This document shows, piece after piece, positions 42,735 to 52,476 of a stretch of DNA of 64,000 nucleotides (positions within the stretch are counted from its first letter, which is position 1; each line of letters starts with the position of its first letter). A program made the position numbers and the translations under genes. The notes under the pieces are model-generated. The model did not search any database. It was not told where the DNA came from and was given only the letters and a program-made list of their open reading frames with translations. This DNA is from an uncultured Pseudomonas sp. GTDB lineage: Bacteria > Pseudomonadota > Gammaproteobacteria > Pseudomonadales > Pseudomonadaceae. Location: positions 1-64,000 of the forward strand of contig NZ_CAMPHV010000022.1 in the NCBI RefSeq assembly GCF_946886105.1. The letters run 5' to 3'.

Positions 42735-43777
42735 CGGGGTAGCGCCACGTCGCTGCTACTAAGCGCTTCGGCCATGGACACCAGGATGCGCCGCGGGCCG
42801 TTGTATTCGTTGCGCGCGTGTACCGCGAGCATATTGTCGAGCAGCAGCACATCGCCGCGCTGCCAGGGGAACTCGATCATCTGTTGCAGGTAAACCGCAC
42901 GCAGGTGCTCCAGCACTTCGGGCTCGATCGGGCTGCCGTCGCCGTAGAAGGTGTTCTGCGGCAGGTCGTCGTCGGCGAAGTCGGCTTGCAGGGCATCGCG
43001 CACCGAGGCCGGCAGGGTGCTGACGTGGAAGAAGGTGGCGTGGTTGAACCAGAGGGTCTCGCCGCTGCGTGGATGACGCACCAGCGCCGGGCCGACCTGG
43101 CGGGTGCGCAGGCGGTTGTCCGCTTTCCATTCCACGGCAATGCCGACGTTGGCGCAGTAAGCCTCGACTTGGGCGCGGTCCTCGGTCTGGAACACTGTCT
43201 GCCAGGGCAGGCCGAAGCCGTCGCCGTAATTGCGCACGTACATGATGCCCTTCTCGGCGAAACGTTCGCGGATCGCCGGATCTATCGCGCGGGTGATGGC
43301 GCGGCAGTCGCCGATCGGCGTCTCGCCGCGCCACTCGGGGGCGACGTCGCACCAGAGAAAGATCTTCAGCGGAAACACCGGCGAGTAGGAATGCTCGTTG
43401 TGCGGAAAGATCCGCTGGTCCTGGGGGTAGTCGGTGGAGGTGTAGATATTCAGCCCAGGATTGACCTGGGTGCGCGGCGAAGCGCGGAAGCGATACTCCA
43501 GCGCGCCACCCGACAGGGCGCTGATGCACTGGTCGAATTCATTGGCCGAGCCCACGGCGAAGCCGCGAAAGAGAATCGCGCCATGCTCCAGCAACTTGCT
43601 TTCCAGCAGTTCGCGCTGACGCTCGGCCCAGGCCGGCAGGCTGACCCCGGCGGTGGCGGGCTCGCACAACAGGGGAAATGTTTGGCCGGGCAGCAGCGGG
43701 GTGAAGCGCACCAGGGCGTCTTGTTCCAGGCGGATGGCTTTACGGCGCATGCCGCCGAGGGTCGGGGAAGTGGTCAT
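42731..43777 (-). CDS. Free-standing TauD-type NRPS beta-hydroxylase (probable His)
   Basis: A 348-residue Fe(II)/2-oxoglutarate dioxygenase of the TauD/SyrP group. The facial triad is visible as HNE in RIFPHNEHSYS and the distal His in MLAVHARNEYNGPRR, with a 2-oxoglutarate-binding Arg following. GAILFRGF near residue 70 is the standard N-terminal motif. It is 4 bp after the C-A-PCP-C NRPS and just before the NRPS with an interface domain and His-type A domain, so hydroxylation of PCP-bound His is the best guess (inference). The stop codon comes from the MITE, so the last residues (SSSDVALPR) may not be ancestral. ATG 43777 is chosen; the upstream extension overlaps the preceding NRPS. Confidence 0.87.
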   Translation of the reverse strand: MTTSPTLGGMRRKAIRLEQDALVRFTPLLPGQTFPLLCEPATAGVSLPAWAERQRELLESKLLEHGAILFRGFAVGSANEFDQCISALSGGALEYRFRASPRTQVNPGLNIYTSTDYPQDQRIFPHNEHSYSPVFPLKIFLWCDVAPEWRGETPIGDCRAITRAIDPAIRERFAEKGIMYVRNYGDGFGLPWQTVFQTEDRAQVEAYCANVGIAVEWKADNRLRTRQVGPALVRHPRSGETLWFNHATFFHVSTLPASVRDALQADFADDDLPQNTFYGDGSPIEPEVLEHLRAVYLQQMIEFPWQRGDVLLLDNMLAVHARNEYNGPRRILVSMAEALSSSDVALPR

Positions 43778-43781
43778 GGGC

Positions 43782-46700
43782 CTAGCCCTCCATGGAGTCG
43801 GTAGTGAGTAGGGATTTGCGCCGGGCGCCGCCAAGTCGTGCCAAGCCCTGCTGGCTACGGGCATGCTGTTCGGCCAGACGGCGTTCGCGGGCGCGCTGGC
43901 TAATGCTCTGGGCCAGGGTCGCCAGGGGCGTGTCGGGGGCGGCGGCGACTTGCGCCAGCAGCGCGCTGAATTCTTCGGCGAAGGCCGCGATGGTCGTGGC
44001 CTCGAACAGATCGGCGCTGTATTTGAAGGTGCAGTCGAGGCCGCGCTCGGTTTCTTCCACGGTCAGGTGCAGGTCGAGCTGGGCCTGGCCGTGCTCGATC
44101 GGCTCGGGCAATACCTCCAGGCCGGGCATTTCGAGGGCGCCTTCTGGCTGGTTCTGCAACACCAGCTTGACCTGGAACAGCGGGCTGTGGGCCAGGCTAC
44201 GCACCGGGTTGAGTGCTTCCACCAGCTTGTCGAACGGCAGTTCCTGATGGCTGTAGGCATCCAGCACCTGGGTGCGCAGCCGGGTCAGCAGTGCACTGAA
44301 GCTAGGGTTGCCGGCCAGATCCGCGCGCAGCGCCAGTTGGTTGAGGAAGAAGCCGACCACGCCTTCGGTTTCGGCCCGGCCACGGTTGGCCACATCGGTG
44401 CCGACTATGGGATCGAGCCGCCCGCTATGGGCGTGCAGCCAGATTTGGAAAGCCCCGAGCAACCCCATAAACAGCGTGGTGCCGTGCTGTCGGCAGAGGT
44501 CGTTCAAAGCACTGGCGGTGGCGCGCTCGACGCTGAAACGGTGACGCCCGCCACGGCCGCTCATGGCCGCCGGGCGTGGTCGGTCAGCGGGTAGGTCCAG
44601 CGGCGCCTGGGGCTCGCCCAGGGCCTGGCGCCAGTAGGCGAGCTGGCGTTCCAGGCCGGCGCCATAGAGGCGTTGGCGTTGCCAGGCGGCATAGTCGGCG
44701 TACTGGATCGACAGGGCCGGCAAGACGGTTTCGAGGCTGGTACGTGCTCCCTCTCCCCCCTGGGGAGAGGGTTGGGGTGAGGGGTCTGAGGAGCGGTCGG
44801 GTTCATGAGATTGACCCCTCTCCCTAGCCCTCTCCCCAAAGGGGCGAGGGGATGGGGCGGCGTTGCTCTCCAGGGCGGCGCGATAAAGCTGCGCCAGCTC
44901 GCTGACCAACACGCCCATGGACCAGCCGTCGGCGACTATGTGGTGCAGTACCAGCAACAGCAGGTGCTCGTCGGCGGCCAGGCGCACCAGGGTCAAGCGC
45001 AGCAACGGCGCCTGGCTCAGATCGAAGGGCTCGGTGGCTGCTTCGATCAGCAGACGGCGGGCCTGCGCTTCGCGCTCGGCGGGCGGCAGATGACCGAGAT
45101 CGATCACCGGCAGCGGCAGCTCGACAGCGCCGTGGATCAGCTGCGTCAGCTCGCCGTCTTGTTCCGCAAAACTGGTGCGCAGGGCCTCGTGACGCTGTAC
45201 CAGGGCTTGGAAGGCCGCGTGCAGGGCGGCGCTATCGAGATGGCCGCGCAACCGCGCGGCGCTGGGGATGTGGTAGGCGGCGCTGTTGGGCTCCAGCTGC
45301 TGGATAAACCACATGCCCTGCTGGGCGTGGGACAACGGCGCCGCGAGACCCGAGGCCGGGCGCGGTGCTACGGCAATCGGTTGCTCCACCGCTGCATCGC
45401 TCGCGGGCAAGCGTTCGGCCATCTGTGCGATGGTCGGTGCTTCGAACACCAACCGCAGCGGCAGCTCGATACTCAGTTGACGGCGCAACCGCGCCACCAG
45501 TTGGGTGGCCAGCAACGAATGGCCGCCGAGGGCGAAGAAGTTGTCGTGGATGCCGATCGCTTGCGCGCCCAACACCGCTTGCCAGACCTGCGCCAGCGCG
45601 CGCTCCTGGGCAGTGCGCGGCGGCGCCAGCTCGTGGTTATCCGCGCCGTATTCCGGCAGCGGCAGGGCCTTGCGGTCGAGCTTGCCGTTGGGGCTCAGCG
45701 GCAACGCCGACAGGCTGACGAAGGCGGCGGGCAGCATGTAATCGGGCAGGGCTTCGGCCAGATGCTCGCGCAAGCTGTCGATGGCGGGCGCCTCGCCATG
45801 GGGCACCACATAGGCGACCAGGCGGCGGTCGCCGGGGCGGTCTTCGCGCACCAACACCAGCGCCTGGCGCACGGCCGGATGGCTTTGCAGGCGTGCTTCG
45901 ATCTCGCCCAGTTCGATACGGAAACCGCGCAGCTTCACCTGCTGGTCGATACGCCCGAGGTATTCGATGGCGCCGTCCGCCAGGCGCCGCGCCAGGTCGC
46001 CGGTGCGGTACAGGCGGCTGCCCGGCGGGCCGAAGGGGTCGGGGGCGAAGCGTTCGGCGCTCAAGGCCGGGCGGCCGTGGTAACCACGGGCCAACAGCTC
46101 GCCGCCGATGCACAGCTCACCGGGCACGCCGGGCGGCGCCAGGTTGCCGTCGCGGTCCAGCAGGTAGAAGGCGCGGCCGGGCAGGGCTTGGCCGATCGGC
46201 ATTTGCACCGGCAGCGGTCGGGCGCCGCTGGCCCAGGCCTGGCAGTCCTGCACGCTGGCGGTCACCGTGGCTTCGGTGGGGCCGTAGGTGTTGAGCAGCC
46301 GCACCCGACTCAATCCGGCTTGGCGCCAGGCGCTCAGCCCCTCGGGCGGCATCGCCTCGCCAGTGGCGCTGACCAGACGCAGCGCGCCGCAGTCGGTGGG
46401 CGGCTCGGCGGCGAAATCCTGGGCTAACTGATACCAGTAAGCGGTGGCCAGGTCGGCCACGCTGATGCCGTGGCGCAACAGGCGACGCTGGAATTCCTGG
46501 CTGTCCCACAGCTCAGGGCCGCGCAGCACCACGCAGGCGCCGCAGCTGAGGGCGGGGAAGAGCTGATCGACGAAACCGTCGAAGTTGAAGGTGGAGAATT
46601 GCAGCACCCGGTCGGCCGCGCTCAACTCGAAGAAGCCGAGCGCCACCTCGCTGTGCCCGGCCAGGGCCTGGTGGTCGATGGCCACGCCCTTGGGCTTGCC

Positions 46701-48671
46701 GGTGGAACCGGAGGTGTACATCAGGTAGGCCAATTGCGCCGGGTGCACGGCCATGGCTGGATCATGGTCCGGGCCTTGATCGAGTTGGGTGATATCGAGG
46801 CGTTGCAGTTGGCTGTGGGCCTCGGTGGCGGCCAGTGTTTGCGGTGCCACAAGCAGCAGGCGGATGCCGGCGTCCTCGATCATATGGGCCAGGCGTTCGG
46901 CGGGAAAGTCCGGGTCCAGCGGCACGAAGGCCAGCCCGGCCTTGAGCGTGCCGAACAGCGCCGCGACCATCTCCAGGCCGCGCGGCAGGCACAGGCCGAT
47001 ACGCGCCTCTGCCGGCAGGTCAAGAGCCAGCAGCTGGTGGGCGATACGGTTGGCGCGTTGGTTGAGTTCGGCGTAGCTCCAGGTGCAATCGTCCAGCACC
47101 AGGGCGGGCGCCGCGGGCGTGGCGACGGCCTGGGCGGCCAGGCGCAGGTGCACCGGCTGTGCGGCCGGCAGCAGCATCCGCGCCTGACATTCGGCCAGCA
47201 GCGCGCTTTGCTCGGCTTCGCCCAACAGCGGCAATTGGCCGACGCGGCAATCGGAGTTAGCCAGAATGCCGCGCAGCAAGCGCTCGAAACCCCCTGCGTA
47301 GCGGACAACGGTGGCGTCGTCGAACAGGTCGCGGTTGAAGCTGAAGCAGGCTTCCAACTGCCCCGCACGCTCGGCCATGTCCAGGCTGAGGTCGAATTGC
47401 GCGGCGCTCTGCTCGCGTTCGATCGCCTCGATGCTCAGCCCCGGCAGTTCCAGGCGGCGCGGTTGCTGGCTGTCGAGCAGATTGAACAGCACTTGGAACA
47501 GCGGCGGGTGGCTGAGATCGCGCTCGGGTTGCAGGGCTTCCACCAGGCGCTCGAAGGGCAGTTCCTGATGGGCCTGGGCGGCCAGGCTGGTGGTCTTGAC
47601 CTGATCCAGCAACGCGATGAAGGGTTGCTGACCATCCAGCTCGGCGCGCAGCACCAGGGTGTTGACGAAGCAGCCGATCAGCCCTTCGGTTTCCACACGG
47701 GTGCGGTTGGCCACCGGCACGCCGACGCGCAGATCGGTCTGGCCGCTGAGGCGGTAGAGCAGCACGTCGAAGGCCGCCAGCAGCACGCTGAACAGGGTGG
47801 TGCCGCGCTCACGGGCCAGGCGATTGAGGCCGGCACTCAGTTCTGCGTCCAAGTGCAAGCTGTGGCGCCCGCCGCGGCCGCTGGCAAGCTTGGGCCGTGG
47901 GCGGTCGCTGGGTAGCTCCAGCACCGGCTGCTCGCCGCCCAGTTGTGCGGTCCAGTAGGCCAGTTCCGGTTCCAGCGCCGCGCCGGCCAGGCAGTTGCGC
48001 TGCCACAGCGCGTAGTCGGCGTACTGGATCGGCAATGCGGGCAATGTCGGCTCGCAACCTTGGGCGAACGCGCCGTAACAGGCCGCCAGCTCGCGGGTGA
48101 GAACGCCCAGCGACCAGGCATCCGCGACTATATGGTGGGCGGTCAGCAGCAGCGCGTGCTCGTCCGCCGCCAGCCGTACCACCTGCAAGCGCAGCGGGCC
48201 TTGGCTCAGGTCGAAGGGGGCGTTGGCCTCGGTGTCGATCATCTGCCGCAGACGTCGTTCGCGCTCGGGGGCCGGCAGTGCGCTCAGCTCGGTCTCGCCT
48301 ATCGCCAGCGGCAGGGCGGCATGGACGATCTGCTCGGCTTCGCCTTCGGTCTGGTGAAAACTGCTACGCAGCGCTTCGTGGCGCTGCACCAGAAAGGCGA
48401 AGCTGCGTTGCAGTGCGGCCAGATCCAGCTTGCCACGCAGGCGCAGGGCGGCCGGCATATTGTAGGCGGCGCTGTCGGGCTTCAACTGCATCAGAAACCA
48501 CAGGCGCTGCTGGGCATAGGACAGCGGCACACCCCCGTCGCGCGGTGCGCCGACAATGGGCAGGCGGGTCAGGCGAATGCCCTTGTCGGCCAGGGCACGG
48601 ATAAAGCCCTCGCGTTTTTCCGGAGCGAGCTTGGCGATGCGTTCGGCCAGGTTTTTGGCGTCGAATTCCAT
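43782..48671 (-). CDS. NRPS: C-A-PCP-C, predicted basic residue; repeat inserted in last C domain
   Basis: 1629 residues. C1 (about 45-480) has HHIVADAWS at about 178. The A domain (about 500-1000; A3 near 650) has pocket residues DGDDSTTVT; the acidic D239 and D278 positions resemble Lys/Orn-type pockets. The PCP Ser is at about 1051. C2 (about 1100-1540) has HHIVADGWS at about 1242. Between YRAALES and LETVLPALSIQYADY about 40 Pro/Arg/Gly-rich residues (FGERARERG...PSPQPSPQGGEG) are encoded by a palindromic repeat in frame. The terminal C2 would form the bond to the His loaded on the next NRPS, whose module has no C domain of its own. The start is ATG 48671. Confidence 0.85.
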   Translation of the reverse strand: MEFDAKNLAERIAKLAPEKREGFIRALADKGIRLTRLPIVGAPRDGGVPLSYAQQRLWFLMQLKPDSAAYNMPAALRLRGKLDLAALQRSFAFLVQRHEALRSSFHQTEGEAEQIVHAALPLAIGETELSALPAPERERRLRQMIDTEANAPFDLSQGPLRLQVVRLAADEHALLLTAHHIVADAWSLGVLTRELAACYGAFAQGCEPTLPALPIQYADYALWQRNCLAGAALEPELAYWTAQLGGEQPVLELPSDRPRPKLASGRGGRHSLHLDAELSAGLNRLARERGTTLFSVLLAAFDVLLYRLSGQTDLRVGVPVANRTRVETEGLIGCFVNTLVLRAELDGQQPFIALLDQVKTTSLAAQAHQELPFERLVEALQPERDLSHPPLFQVLFNLLDSQQPRRLELPGLSIEAIEREQSAAQFDLSLDMAERAGQLEACFSFNRDLFDDATVVRYAGGFERLLRGILANSDCRVGQLPLLGEAEQSALLAECQARMLLPAAQPVHLRLAAQAVATPAAPALVLDDCTWSYAELNQRANRIAHQLLALDLPAEARIGLCLPRGLEMVAALFGTLKAGLAFVPLDPDFPAERLAHMIEDAGIRLLLVAPQTLAATEAHSQLQRLDITQLDQGPDHDPAMAVHPAQLAYLMYTSGSTGKPKGVAIDHQALAGHSEVALGFFELSAADRVLQFSTFNFDGFVDQLFPALSCGACVVLRGPELWDSQEFQRRLLRHGISVADLATAYWYQLAQDFAAEPPTDCGALRLVSATGEAMPPEGLSAWRQAGLSRVRLLNTYGPTEATVTASVQDCQAWASGARPLPVQMPIGQALPGRAFYLLDRDGNLAPPGVPGELCIGGELLARGYHGRPALSAERFAPDPFGPPGSRLYRTGDLARRLADGAIEYLGRIDQQVKLRGFRIELGEIEARLQSHPAVRQALVLVREDRPGDRRLVAYVVPHGEAPAIDSLREHLAEALPDYMLPAAFVSLSALPLSPNGKLDRKALPLPEYGADNHELAPPRTAQERALAQVWQAVLGAQAIGIHDNFFALGGHSLLATQLVARLRRQLSIELPLRLVFEAPTIAQMAERLPASDAAVEQPIAVAPRPASGLAAPLSHAQQGMWFIQQLEPNSAAYHIPSAARLRGHLDSAALHAAFQALVQRHEALRTSFAEQDGELTQLIHGAVELPLPVIDLGHLPPAEREAQARRLLIEAATEPFDLSQAPLLRLTLVRLAADEHLLLLVLHHIVADGWSMGVLVSELAQLYRAALESNAAPSPRPFGERARERGQSHEPDRSSDPSPQPSPQGGEGARTSLETVLPALSIQYADYAAWQRQRLYGAGLERQLAYWRQALGEPQAPLDLPADRPRPAAMSGRGGRHRFSVERATASALNDLCRQHGTTLFMGLLGAFQIWLHAHSGRLDPIVGTDVANRGRAETEGVVGFFLNQLALRADLAGNPSFSALLTRLRTQVLDAYSHQELPFDKLVEALNPVRSLAHSPLFQVKLVLQNQPEGALEMPGLEVLPEPIEHGQAQLDLHLTVEETERGLDCTFKYSADLFEATTIAAFAEEFSALLAQVAAAPDTPLATLAQSISQRARERRLAEQHARSQQGLARLGGARRKSLLTTDSMEG
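44747..44858. repeat. 'CCCTCTCCC' repeat inserted in frame within a C domain
   Basis: About 112 bp of CTCCCTCTCCCCCCTGGGGAG... and CCCTCTCCCCAAAGGGG...-type sequence, matching the units of the array at 48781-49292. It keeps the NRPS reading frame open and encodes about residues 1271-1309. Confidence 0.85.
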
Positions 48672-48780
48672 GAGAAATCTCTTTTAAGTCGAGTGCTGCG
48701 TCGCGGCGGCCGCGAAACGCGCCCACTCCCTGGTGGGGAAAGGGCTGGAAGGAGGGATTCGGGTCTCGGTGCGGGCCATT

Positions 48781-49292
48781 AAATCGCCCCCTCTCCCTAG
48801 CCCTCTCCCCAGAGGGGTGAGGGGATGGATAGGTGCCGCTCTCCGCATGGCGGTTTCGGCCGGACGCAGTTTCGCGGCACACAGGGAATGCTCCCTCTCC
48901 CCCTTGGGGAGAGGGTTGGGGTGAGGGGCTTGAGGCTTGCTGTGGGCCATAAAATCGCCCTCTCTCCCTAGCCCTCTCCCCAGAGGGGCAAGGGGATGGA
49001 TAGGTGCCGCTCGCCGCATGGCGGTTCCGTTCGAGCGCTGTTTCGCGGCAGACGCGGAACGCTCACTCTCCCCCTTGGGGAGAGGGCTGGGGTGAGGGGG
49101 TTGAGGCTTGCTGCGGTGCATGAAATCGCCCCCTCTCCCTAGCCCTCTCCCCAGAGGGGCGAGGGGATGGATATGTGCAGCTCGCCGCATGGCGATTCCG
49201 TTCGAGCGCTGTTTTGCGGCAGACGCGGAATGCTCCCTCTCCCCCTTGGGGAGAGGGCTGGGGTGAGGGGTTTGAGGCTTGCTGCGGACCAT
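48781..49292. repeat. Three tandem 171-bp units of paired palindromic repeats
   Basis: Units start with AAATCGCCC at about 48781, 48952 and 49123, with high identity. Each holds two hairpins (CCCTCTCCCCAGAGGGG and CTCCCTCTCCCCCTTGGGGAGAGGG) around a GC-rich core. 171 is divisible by three, so a long minus-strand reading frame (48684-49352) is open through them, but it is only repeat-encoded. The array fills the 677 bp between two NRPS genes of the operon. Confidence 0.9.
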
Positions 49293-49348
49293 GAAGTCGC
49301 CCGCTCTCCCTCGTGGATGGAATGGCGCATTGCGCTCTGGGGAGGCGC

Positions 49349-52300
49349 TCAACTCGGCTGCCCCTCGGCTGCTTTCGCACGGGCCTGCAGGGCCGCGCGT
49401 TCTTCCGGGCTCATGGCGGCGAGTTTGAGGCGCAGTTCGGCGATTTGCTCCAAGCGCCCCGGCACGTTTTCCATTCCGCGCATGGTCTGGGCCAAGGCGG
49501 CGACGCTGGGGTGATCGAACACCAGGCCGGGGGCCACTTCGATTTGCAGCAGCTTGCGCAGTCGCGCGCAGAGTTTGATCACCATCAGCGAATGGCCGCC
49601 GAGGTCGAACAGACTCTGGGTCGTGCCCACTGCATCGCGCTCCAGCAGTTCGGCGTAGAGGTTGGCGAGCAGGGTTTCCAGGGCATCGCGCGGTGCCTGC
49701 ATCTCGCTACCGTCGTCCTGACCAGTGGGGTCGGGCAGGGCTTGGCGGTCGATCTTGCCGTTGGCCATGCGCGGCAGCGCAGCCAGTTTGAGCAGGCGGG
49801 TCGGTTGCAGGTAATCCGGCAGTTGCCCGCGCAGTTCGCTCAACAGTTCATCTACGAGGCGTTGGCTGACGACATAGGCGTGCAGCTGTTCGCCGGCGAC
49901 CTTCACCGCCGCCTGGCTTACGCCGGCGAGAGCCAGGAGTGCGGCTTCCAGTTCGCCCGGTTCGACGCGGAAGCCGCGGATCTTCAGCTGTTGGTCGAGC
50001 CGGCCGAGCAGTTGCAGGCGACCGTCGGGCAGCAGGCGGGCGCGGTCGCCGCTGCGGTAGAGGCGTTGGCCGGGGCGCAGCGGGTCATCGATAAAGGCAT
50101 CCGACTCGCGATTGAGATAGCCGCGGCTCAGTTGCGCGCCGCCCAGGTACAACTCGCCGGCGGCGCCCAGCGGCGCGGGGCGCAGGCCCTCGGCGCTGGC
50201 TTCCAGCACGTAGGCGTGACAGTTGGCCAGGGCGCGGTCGAGCGGCAGGCTGTCGCCCTCGCACGGGTTTTGCCCGAGGCCGTGTACCAGCAGGCCGACC
50301 GTGGTTTCGGTGGGGCCGTAGTGGTTGTGGATACGGCAGTTCGGGGCCAGGCGGCGGATGCGTTCCACCAGGGCGCGCGGGGTGGCTTCGCCGCCGAGGA
50401 TCAGGGTTGCCGGCAGGCTCGCGGCATCGTCTTCGATCAGCGCGGCGAGGTGCGAGGGCACTATCTTCAGGCAGTCGATGCGTTGCTCGCGGACGAAGCG
50501 GGCGAAGGCGGCGGCATCGGTGCTGTCCGTGTCGCTCGCCACCACCAGGCAGGCGCCGTTCCACAGGGCGCCGAACAGGCTGGTATTGCCCAGGTCGGCG
50601 GCCACCGAGGAGGTCAGGGCGAAGCGCTTGCAGGCGCCCAGCTCCAGCGCTTCGCTGACGGCGGCGCTGTAGTTGAGCAGTTGGCCGTGTTCGATCACCA
50701 CGCCCTTGGGCTCGCCGCTGGTGCCGGAGGTGTAGAGCAGGTAGGCGGCATGATCCAGGCGGATGCTGTCGAGCGGCGCCAGCCCGGCTTGGTTGCCGCT
50801 TAGAAGATCGGCGAGGCGCAAGCTTTGATCATGCAAATCGTCTCTCGGCGACTCGCTCAACAGCAGCTGCGGCTGGGCATCGGCGAGGATTTTCTGCAGG
50901 CGCGCGGCCGGCCAGTTCGGGTCCAGCGGCACATAGGCAGCCCCGGCGCGCAGCACCGCCAGCAGCGCCAGCACCAGCTCGCCGGAGCGCGGTAGCAACA
51001 GCGCCACGCGGCTCTGCGCAGCCACGCCACGGGCTTGTAGCGCGGCGGCCAGGCGCTCGACGCGCTCGTTCAATTCGCGGTAGCTGAGCCGCAGATCGCC
51101 GGCCTGCAAGGCCTCGGCCTCGGGGTTGGCCGCTGCCCAGTGGGCGAGGCGCGCCGGCAGGCTGGCCGAGCCGAAGTCACGAACCGCGCCGCACAGGGCC
51201 AACTGGTGCGGGCGGTGGGCGGCCGGGCTGAGATTCAATTCAGCCAGGGAGGCGTCGAGGCGCGTCGGCAGTTGCTCCAGCAGGCACAGGTACTGCTCCA
51301 GCAAACACTGCGCATCGTCCTGCCCATAACGGGCGTTGTCATGGTACAGGGCCAGGCTGACGCCGCTGTCCGCCAGCCGGACTTGCAGGGCCAGTTCGAA
51401 GCGCGGGTCGGCGCCCGGCAGTGCTAATGCACACCAGCTCAGGCCGGCCGCTTGCTGCTCGGCGGGCTGACCCGCCAGGGCGAAGCCGACGCTGAGGTGC
51501 GTCTGCTGCGACTCTGCTAGGGGCCAGTACTCCTGCGCGCCGACATGCTCTTCCAGCAGAACCGCCAGACGTTGCAGCCAGTGCGAGAAGGCTTCGCTCG
51601 GATCGAGGCGCAGCGGTAGCGGCAGCACTTTGTCGAAGACGCCGACCCCTCCGGCCAGGGCTTCATAGTCGCGCCGGCAGTCGTGCTGCCAGCCGCCGAC
51701 GAAGGCCGGTTGCCCGCCGATGCGCGCCAGCAGCGCCCACCAGGCGGCTTGCAGCAGGGTCGGCAAGGATTGCTGGCGGGCTTCGGCGAGGCGCTCCAAC
51801 TCGGCCGCCAGCGCGGCGGGTAGCGCTTGGCTCAAGCAGCCCTGGTTGCTGTCGGCCTGAGCCTGGCGGCGATAGCCAAGACGCAGCGCCGGCAGTTGCT
51901 CGAGACCGAGGTCGGCCCAGTAGGCGCGTCCGGTTTCGGCTTCGGGATCGGCTGCCAGCTCGGCGCGCCACTCGATGAATTGCGAGTACTGGAAGACCTC
52001 CTCCAGTTCGGCGTATGGCTGGTCGTAGAGCTGCGGCAGCTCGGCGAACAGGGTTTCCAGGCTCAGACGGTCGCCGGCGCTGGGCGCCAGGCTCAGCGCC
52101 AATTGCCAGGCGCGCTCGTCCAGGCGGATCAATACGGCGCGCAGCAGGCGGCCGCTGTCCAGGGCGAACGGCTGGGCGCACAGCTCGGCCACGCGCGCCT
52201 CCAGGCTGTCCGCTGCGTTGCAAAGGTCCAGCCCGTGCCATTCCAGATCGGCCGCCAGCGGTTGCTGGCGCAGGCCGCGATACAGCGGCGAGGGACGCAG

Positions 52301-52471
52301 GGCCATGCGCAGGCTTTCATGACGCGCCACCAGGGCGAGCAGCGCTTGGCGCAGGCGTTGCTCATCCAACGCGCCGGTCAGGGCGATACGCAGTTGCGCT
52401 GTCGGGCGGCCAGCGTCTAGGGCGACCTGTTGTTCCGGGCTGAGGGGGTATCCCGAGTCGATTTCGTGCAT
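49349..52471 (-). CDS. NRPS: interface-A(Asp)-PCP
   Basis: 1040 residues. The N-terminal condensation-like domain (about 1-440) has its HHxxxDG replaced by APSAGDR (129-135), so it should not catalyse bond formation. This is the second interface domain of the locus. The A domain (about 450-925; A3 near 578) has pocket residues DLTKIGHVG, a textbook Asp pocket. The PCP Ser is at about 959 in LGGHSLM. A C-terminal helix (EQIAELRLKLAAMSPEERAALQARAKA) may be a docking tail. With the C domain at the end of the previous NRPS it makes one split module for beta-hydroxyaspartate. ATG 52471 is taken; a TTG at 52480 overlapping the upstream stop is an alternative. Confidence 0.85.
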   Translation of the reverse strand: MHEIDSGYPLSPEQQVALDAGRPTAQLRIALTGALDEQRLRQALLALVARHESLRMALRPSPLYRGLRQQPLAADLEWHGLDLCNAADSLEARVAELCAQPFALDSGRLLRAVLIRLDERAWQLALSLAPSAGDRLSLETLFAELPQLYDQPYAELEEVFQYSQFIEWRAELAADPEAETGRAYWADLGLEQLPALRLGYRRQAQADSNQGCLSQALPAALAAELERLAEARQQSLPTLLQAAWWALLARIGGQPAFVGGWQHDCRRDYEALAGGVGVFDKVLPLPLRLDPSEAFSHWLQRLAVLLEEHVGAQEYWPLAESQQTHLSVGFALAGQPAEQQAAGLSWCALALPGADPRFELALQVRLADSGVSLALYHDNARYGQDDAQCLLEQYLCLLEQLPTRLDASLAELNLSPAAHRPHQLALCGAVRDFGSASLPARLAHWAAANPEAEALQAGDLRLSYRELNERVERLAAALQARGVAAQSRVALLLPRSGELVLALLAVLRAGAAYVPLDPNWPAARLQKILADAQPQLLLSESPRDDLHDQSLRLADLLSGNQAGLAPLDSIRLDHAAYLLYTSGTSGEPKGVVIEHGQLLNYSAAVSEALELGACKRFALTSSVAADLGNTSLFGALWNGACLVVASDTDSTDAAAFARFVREQRIDCLKIVPSHLAALIEDDAASLPATLILGGEATPRALVERIRRLAPNCRIHNHYGPTETTVGLLVHGLGQNPCEGDSLPLDRALANCHAYVLEASAEGLRPAPLGAAGELYLGGAQLSRGYLNRESDAFIDDPLRPGQRLYRSGDRARLLPDGRLQLLGRLDQQLKIRGFRVEPGELEAALLALAGVSQAAVKVAGEQLHAYVVSQRLVDELLSELRGQLPDYLQPTRLLKLAALPRMANGKIDRQALPDPTGQDDGSEMQAPRDALETLLANLYAELLERDAVGTTQSLFDLGGHSLMVIKLCARLRKLLQIEVAPGLVFDHPSVAALAQTMRGMENVPGRLEQIAELRLKLAAMSPEERAALQARAKAAEGQPS

Positions 52472-52476
52472 GTCGT

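Noticed and set aside
48781..49292. CRISPR array
   Set aside because: The periodicity is 171 bp and the whole unit is conserved, not short repeats with unique spacers. No cas genes are present.
48684..49352. A 222-codon minus-strand open frame between two NRPS genes
   Set aside because: It is read entirely through the 171-bp tandem repeats (unit length divisible by three) and encodes only repeated PHPSPLPKGE-type sequence. It has no ribosome-binding site or protein-like composition.
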